Of a stretch of 9,574 nucleotides of DNA, positions 6,807 to 9,574 are shown piece by piece. Location: assembly GCA_009691815.1 (NCBI GenBank), contig SIAL01000108.1:1-9574 (forward strand), in the 5' to 3' direction. The first letter of the stretch is position 1. Each line of letters starts with the position of its first letter. The position numbers were made by a program, and so were the translations under genes. The notes beneath the pieces were generated by a model. It worked only from the letters and a program-made list of their open reading frames with translations, had not been told where the DNA came from and did no database searches. The stretch comes from Gemmataceae bacterium (GTDB taxonomy: Bacteria > Planctomycetota > Planctomycetia > Gemmatales > Gemmataceae).

Positions 6807-7243
6807 CGCGCAATCCATTTATCCAGCTCGTTGGCAAAGGATTGTTTGTGCTTGGCGGTGAAGCCGGATGGTCCCCGCATCCTCTGACCTTGGGATCTCA
6901 TTTCGTCCACCAAATTACGAGTGGCAAGGCGATCACCCATGTTTACATCGGTATAAAGTTCCCCCCTTGGATTGAGTGCTTTGGCACCTTTTGCAACCAC
7001 ATCCGAAGCTAGGGGAATGTCCGAGGTAATCACCAAATCTTTAGTGTCAACCAATTCCACAATCTTTCGATCAGCCGCATCCAACCCTCCTGGAACAAGG
7101 AGCATCCTAACAAAGGGCGAGGTTGGCAATGTCAAAATTTGATTGGCGACAAAGGTGGCGACAATTTTTCGCCTTTCGGCGGTTTTATAAACCAGCTCCT
7201 TGATCTCTACTGGGCAACCGTCAGCATCAACCCAAATGTGCAT
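6794..7243 (-). CDS. yaiI: UPF0178 / DUF188 family protein, YaiI-like
   Basis: This 149-residue protein matches the YaiI/YqxD family (DUF188, UPF0178) over its whole length. Family signatures are the start MHIWVDADGCPVEIKE, FVANQ, the central VITSDIPLASDVVAKGA, ALNPRGELYT, and a C-terminal GPSGFTAKHKQSFANELDKW. The acidic residues in VDADGCP and TSDIPLA fit the PIN/NYN-like nuclease fold assigned to this family, but no substrate or biological role is established. It is predicted to be a soluble cytoplasmic protein with no signal or membrane segment. The start is supported by GAGGA (7257-7253) nine bases upstream. It lies 68 bases downstream of the PcrA-like helicase on the same strand with no terminator visible between them, so co-transcription is likely; a functional link to DNA repair would be inference only. 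Confidence 0.92.
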   Translation of the reverse strand: MHIWVDADGCPVEIKELVYKTAERRKIVATFVANQILTLPTSPFVRMLLVPGGLDAADRKIVELVDTKDLVITSDIPLASDVVAKGAKALNPRGELYTDVNMGDRLATRNLVDEMRSQGQRMRGPSGFTAKHKQSFANELDKWIARKGL

Positions 7244-7252
7244 TACAAACTT

Positions 7253-7257
7253 TCCTC
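7253..7257 (-). promoter_or_regulatory. Ribosome-binding site of yaiI
   Basis: Read on the minus strand this is GAGGA followed by AAG, nine bases before the ATG at 7243. It is a good Shine-Dalgarno match and sets the start of the gene. Confidence 0.7.
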
Positions 7258-7311
7258 ATTCTTTCGGTGGCGGGGAACTATTTTTCAAGTGAGGCAGAGT
7301 CCAAACCATGT

Positions 7312-9574
7312 TCAAAAGGTTAAAACTTCGAGTTTGACCTTCTCAAGGATAAATGCCTTTAACCCCGCCATTTTAAATTGAATTTTTACTCGTCTTAGGA
7401 TGCCGGTTCCGGAAACTTCAATCACTTTACCTGTCCCGTAGGTTGCATGTTTTACCATGGACCCTTCTCGCACTTTAGGCGGGGGACCATTAGTGGTATG
7501 CGTGGGATCCGATGCGGTTAAGGAGATTGCTACCGGTTTTGGCTTAATGGCAATGGGGGTAGGTTTACTATGGGTTTCGTGAGGGAAATCCCAAGGCTCC
7601 GGTTCATGGCCAAAACTCATGCCGGATCGGGTCAAATCGACTATTTCCATGGCTTCGTTAGCGTCGTTCAAATCGCGAATGAACCTACTTGGCATGGTGG
7701 CGCGGGTCATTCCTCGAAAAGACCGTTCATCGCAGTAACCCAGGTAAAGTTCATGCATCGCCCGGGTTATTCCCACAAAGGCAAGGCGCCTTTCCTCCTC
7801 GATTTCCTTGGTATTGGAGGTATCCCCAGGACCACCCGGCAAGGCAAAAGAGCTGGGAAGGATTCCCTCCTCCATGGCAATCATAAACACCACGGGAAAC
7901 TCTAGGCCTTTGGCGGAATGTAGGGTCATTACGGAAACACAATTGGAGTCTTTATCGTAGCCATCGAGGTTGCTCGATAATGCAACATTTTCCAGAAATC
8001 CGTGAACGGATCCATCCGGTTGGTTCTGCATAAATTGAACGGCAACGGTGATCATTTCCTCGATGTTGGCCAATCGTTCTTGGTCTTCCGCATGGCCGGA
8101 AATTTCAAGAGATTTTTTATATCCACTTTTGTCTAGTAAGGTACGAACCGCATCGACGGGAGAACCGTCCACCAAAGTACTAAACCCATCCATCATACGG
8201 GCAAAATCCATTAGCGCCTTCACCACAGCGGGCCTAAGGCCGGGTACTAGCCGTGCTCGCCTAGCCGCCTCCATCAGGCAAAGTCCCTGTTCCTTGGCAA
8301 ATAACACCAGTTGATCCAGCGTTGTTTTGCCAATTTTTCTGGCAGGTTCGTTAACAATTCGGAGGAAACCAATATCGTCACGGGGGTTAACCATCAATCT
8401 TAAATAGGCAAGGACATCTTTGTTTTCCTTCCGGTCAAAAAAGGCTAAGCCTTTGACGATTTGAAAGGGTATCCTTGATCGAATGAAGGCCCCTTCCAAG
8501 GTTCTGGTAAGGGCATTTGTCCGTACAAATACGGCTATATCCCGATAATTCCACCGTTTTGCTTGCGCGATTTCGACAATTTTATGGGCAACACCCGACG
8601 CCTCGGATTCTCCTGTTTCGTAGATGGTAAGGTTTACCGGTTTACCCTGCTGGTTGTTGGTCACCAAAGGTTTTGGCTTCCGTTCCGAGTTTTTGCGAAT
8701 GAGGGTATCCGCTACGGCCAATATATTTCTGGTGCTGCGGTAATTTTCACCGAGATTAATGACCTTGGTGTTGGGATAGTCCCGCTCGAAATCCATGATG
8801 TTTCGAATGTCACTACCTCGGAACCGGTAGATGGATTGGTCGGGGTCACCCACGACGCAAAGATTCGGGTGGTTGATATTGAGGTCCCGGGCAATGGCGT
8901 ATTGGGCTTTGTTTGTATCCTGATATTCATCCACTAGGGTGTAATGCCACCGATTATCGAGTTGTTCCCGCAATACGGGATCTCTTTGCAGGAGGAGGGC
9001 GGGAATATAGAGCAAATCATCGAAATCGCAGGCGTTGGCCCCTTTGAGCCGAACCTGATATCTCGGATAAATTTTAGCCACACTTTGTCCAAAATAGTCC
9101 CGTACGCCTCCACTATAATTTTCCGGTGTGACCAGTTGGTTTTTGCATTTGCTTATGGCGTTGCCGAAACTACCCACATTGCTTGCCGTTGGCGCTATAC
9201 CGGCATCTTCTATCGCCAGTTTTAACAGCTTTTCCCGATCATCCATGTCGTAGACAACAAAGTTACGCTCAAGGCCGGCCAATTGGCCAAACTCGCGCAA
9301 AAGCCTTACCCCGAAACTGTGAAAGGTGCTTATGTGTACTTGGCTGTGATGTACCAAGGCTTCAACCCGGTGGCGCATCTCTTGGGCGGCTTTGTTGGTA
9401 AATGTAATTGCCAAAATTCGGCTGGCATGAATCCCATTTTGGAGTAGCCAGGCCACCCGTCGGGTAATCACCCGTGTTTTGCCGCTTCCCGGACCCGCTA
9501 AAATCAATAGGGGTCCCTTTCCGTGAGTTACGGCCGCGGCTTGAGATTCGTTGAGGTTATCCAATAAGGATTGG
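7312..9574 (-). CDS. pcrA: PcrA/UvrD-type superfamily 1A DNA helicase, 5' end cut off by window edge
   Basis: This is an ATP-dependent 3'-5' DNA helicase of the UvrD/PcrA/Rep group, acting in DNA repair and in clearing proteins from replicating or transcribed DNA. Counting from the TTG at 9564, the motifs are: Q motif LNESQAAAV (4-12), Walker A GPGSGKT (24-30), Ia ITFTNKAAQE (53-62), II VDEYQD (211-216), III VVGDPDQSIYRFRG (237-250), IV LGENYRS (271-277), V TLHSAKGLEFP (547-557) and VI ERRLAFVGITRA (591-602). A Pro/Lys-rich linker (about 650-696) leads to a Tudor-like C-terminal domain (GSMVKHATYGTGKVIEV onward), which in PcrA/UvrD contacts RNA polymerase. This tail favours PcrA/UvrD over Rep. 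The frame stays open to the edge and reads QSLLDNLNESQ, which resembles the start of UvrD (LLDSLNDKQ), so the real start almost certainly lies beyond 9574. All catalytic motifs are intact. Confidence 0.94.
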   Translation of the reverse strand, partial: QSLLDNLNESQAAAVTHGKGPLLILAGPGSGKTRVITRRVAWLLQNGIHASRILAITFTNKAAQEMRHRVEALVHHSQVHISTFHSFGVRLLREFGQLAGLERNFVVYDMDDREKLLKLAIEDAGIAPTASNVGSFGNAISKCKNQLVTPENYSGGVRDYFGQSVAKIYPRYQVRLKGANACDFDDLLYIPALLLQRDPVLREQLDNRWHYTLVDEYQDTNKAQYAIARDLNINHPNLCVVGDPDQSIYRFRGSDIRNIMDFERDYPNTKVINLGENYRSTRNILAVADTLIRKNSERKPKPLVTNNQQGKPVNLTIYETGESEASGVAHKIVEIAQAKRWNYRDIAVFVRTNALTRTLEGAFIRSRIPFQIVKGLAFFDRKENKDVLAYLRLMVNPRDDIGFLRIVNEPARKIGKTTLDQLVLFAKEQGLCLMEAARRARLVPGLRPAVVKALMDFARMMDGFSTLVDGSPVDAVRTLLDKSGYKKSLEISGHAEDQERLANIEEMITVAVQFMQNQPDGSVHGFLENVALSSNLDGYDKDSNCVSVMTLHSAKGLEFPVVFMIAMEEGILPSSFALPGGPGDTSNTKEIEEERRLAFVGITRAMHELYLGYCDERSFRGMTRATMPSRFIRDLNDANEAMEIVDLTRSGMSFGHEPEPWDFPHETHSKPTPIAIKPKPVAISLTASDPTHTTNGPPPKVREGSMVKHATYGTGKVIEVSGTGILRRVKIQFKMAGLKAFILEKVKLEVLTF

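Overview
The window looks like a piece of a planctomycete (Planctomycetota) chromosome. The main clue is at the left end: a secreted cytochrome with two c-type haem motifs and a DUF1549 domain (the PSCyt1/PSCyt2 or 'PSD1' family), next to a CRTAC1-like FG-GAP/ASPIC-UnbV lipoprotein. Both families are strongly expanded in Planctomycetota and, less so, in Verrucomicrobiota. Base composition looks roughly balanced by eye. I cannot name a genus. Both ends of the window cut through genes.

Layout, left to right. (1) Positions 1-1409, minus strand: PSD1-type cytochrome, 3' part missing. (2) 1518-3347, minus: CRTAC1-like lipoprotein with a seven-repeat propeller, upstream of and co-oriented with the cytochrome; the two probably form an envelope-directed unit. 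(3) 3348-3721: a 374-base divergent intergenic region with a candidate -10 box, a good ribosome-binding site for the next gene and some short hairpins. (4) 3722-5617 and 5667-6686, plus strand: korA and korB, the two subunits of a ferredoxin-dependent 2-oxoacid (probably 2-oxoglutarate) oxidoreductase, ending in a textbook intrinsic terminator. (5) 6794-7243, minus: a YaiI/UPF0178 (DUF188) protein whose own terminator overlaps its stop codon. (6) 7312-9574, minus: a PcrA/UvrD superfamily 1 helicase, whose 5' end runs off the window.

How the parts work together. KorA and KorB form one enzyme: KorA carries the gamma and alpha domains, while KorB carries the thiamine diphosphate and 4Fe-4S sites. 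It would supply succinyl-CoA and reduced ferredoxin in central metabolism. The helicase and the YaiI gene are probably co-transcribed (68-base gap, same strand) and meet korAB tail to tail between two terminators. The envelope pair and korAB diverge from the shared region 3348-3721.

I found no mobile element, CRISPR array, tRNA or rRNA, and no convincing new multi-gene system. The points most worth checking are the structured-looking intergenic patch upstream of korA, the PSD1/CRTAC1 pair, the terminator folded around the yaiI stop codon, and several start-site corrections.
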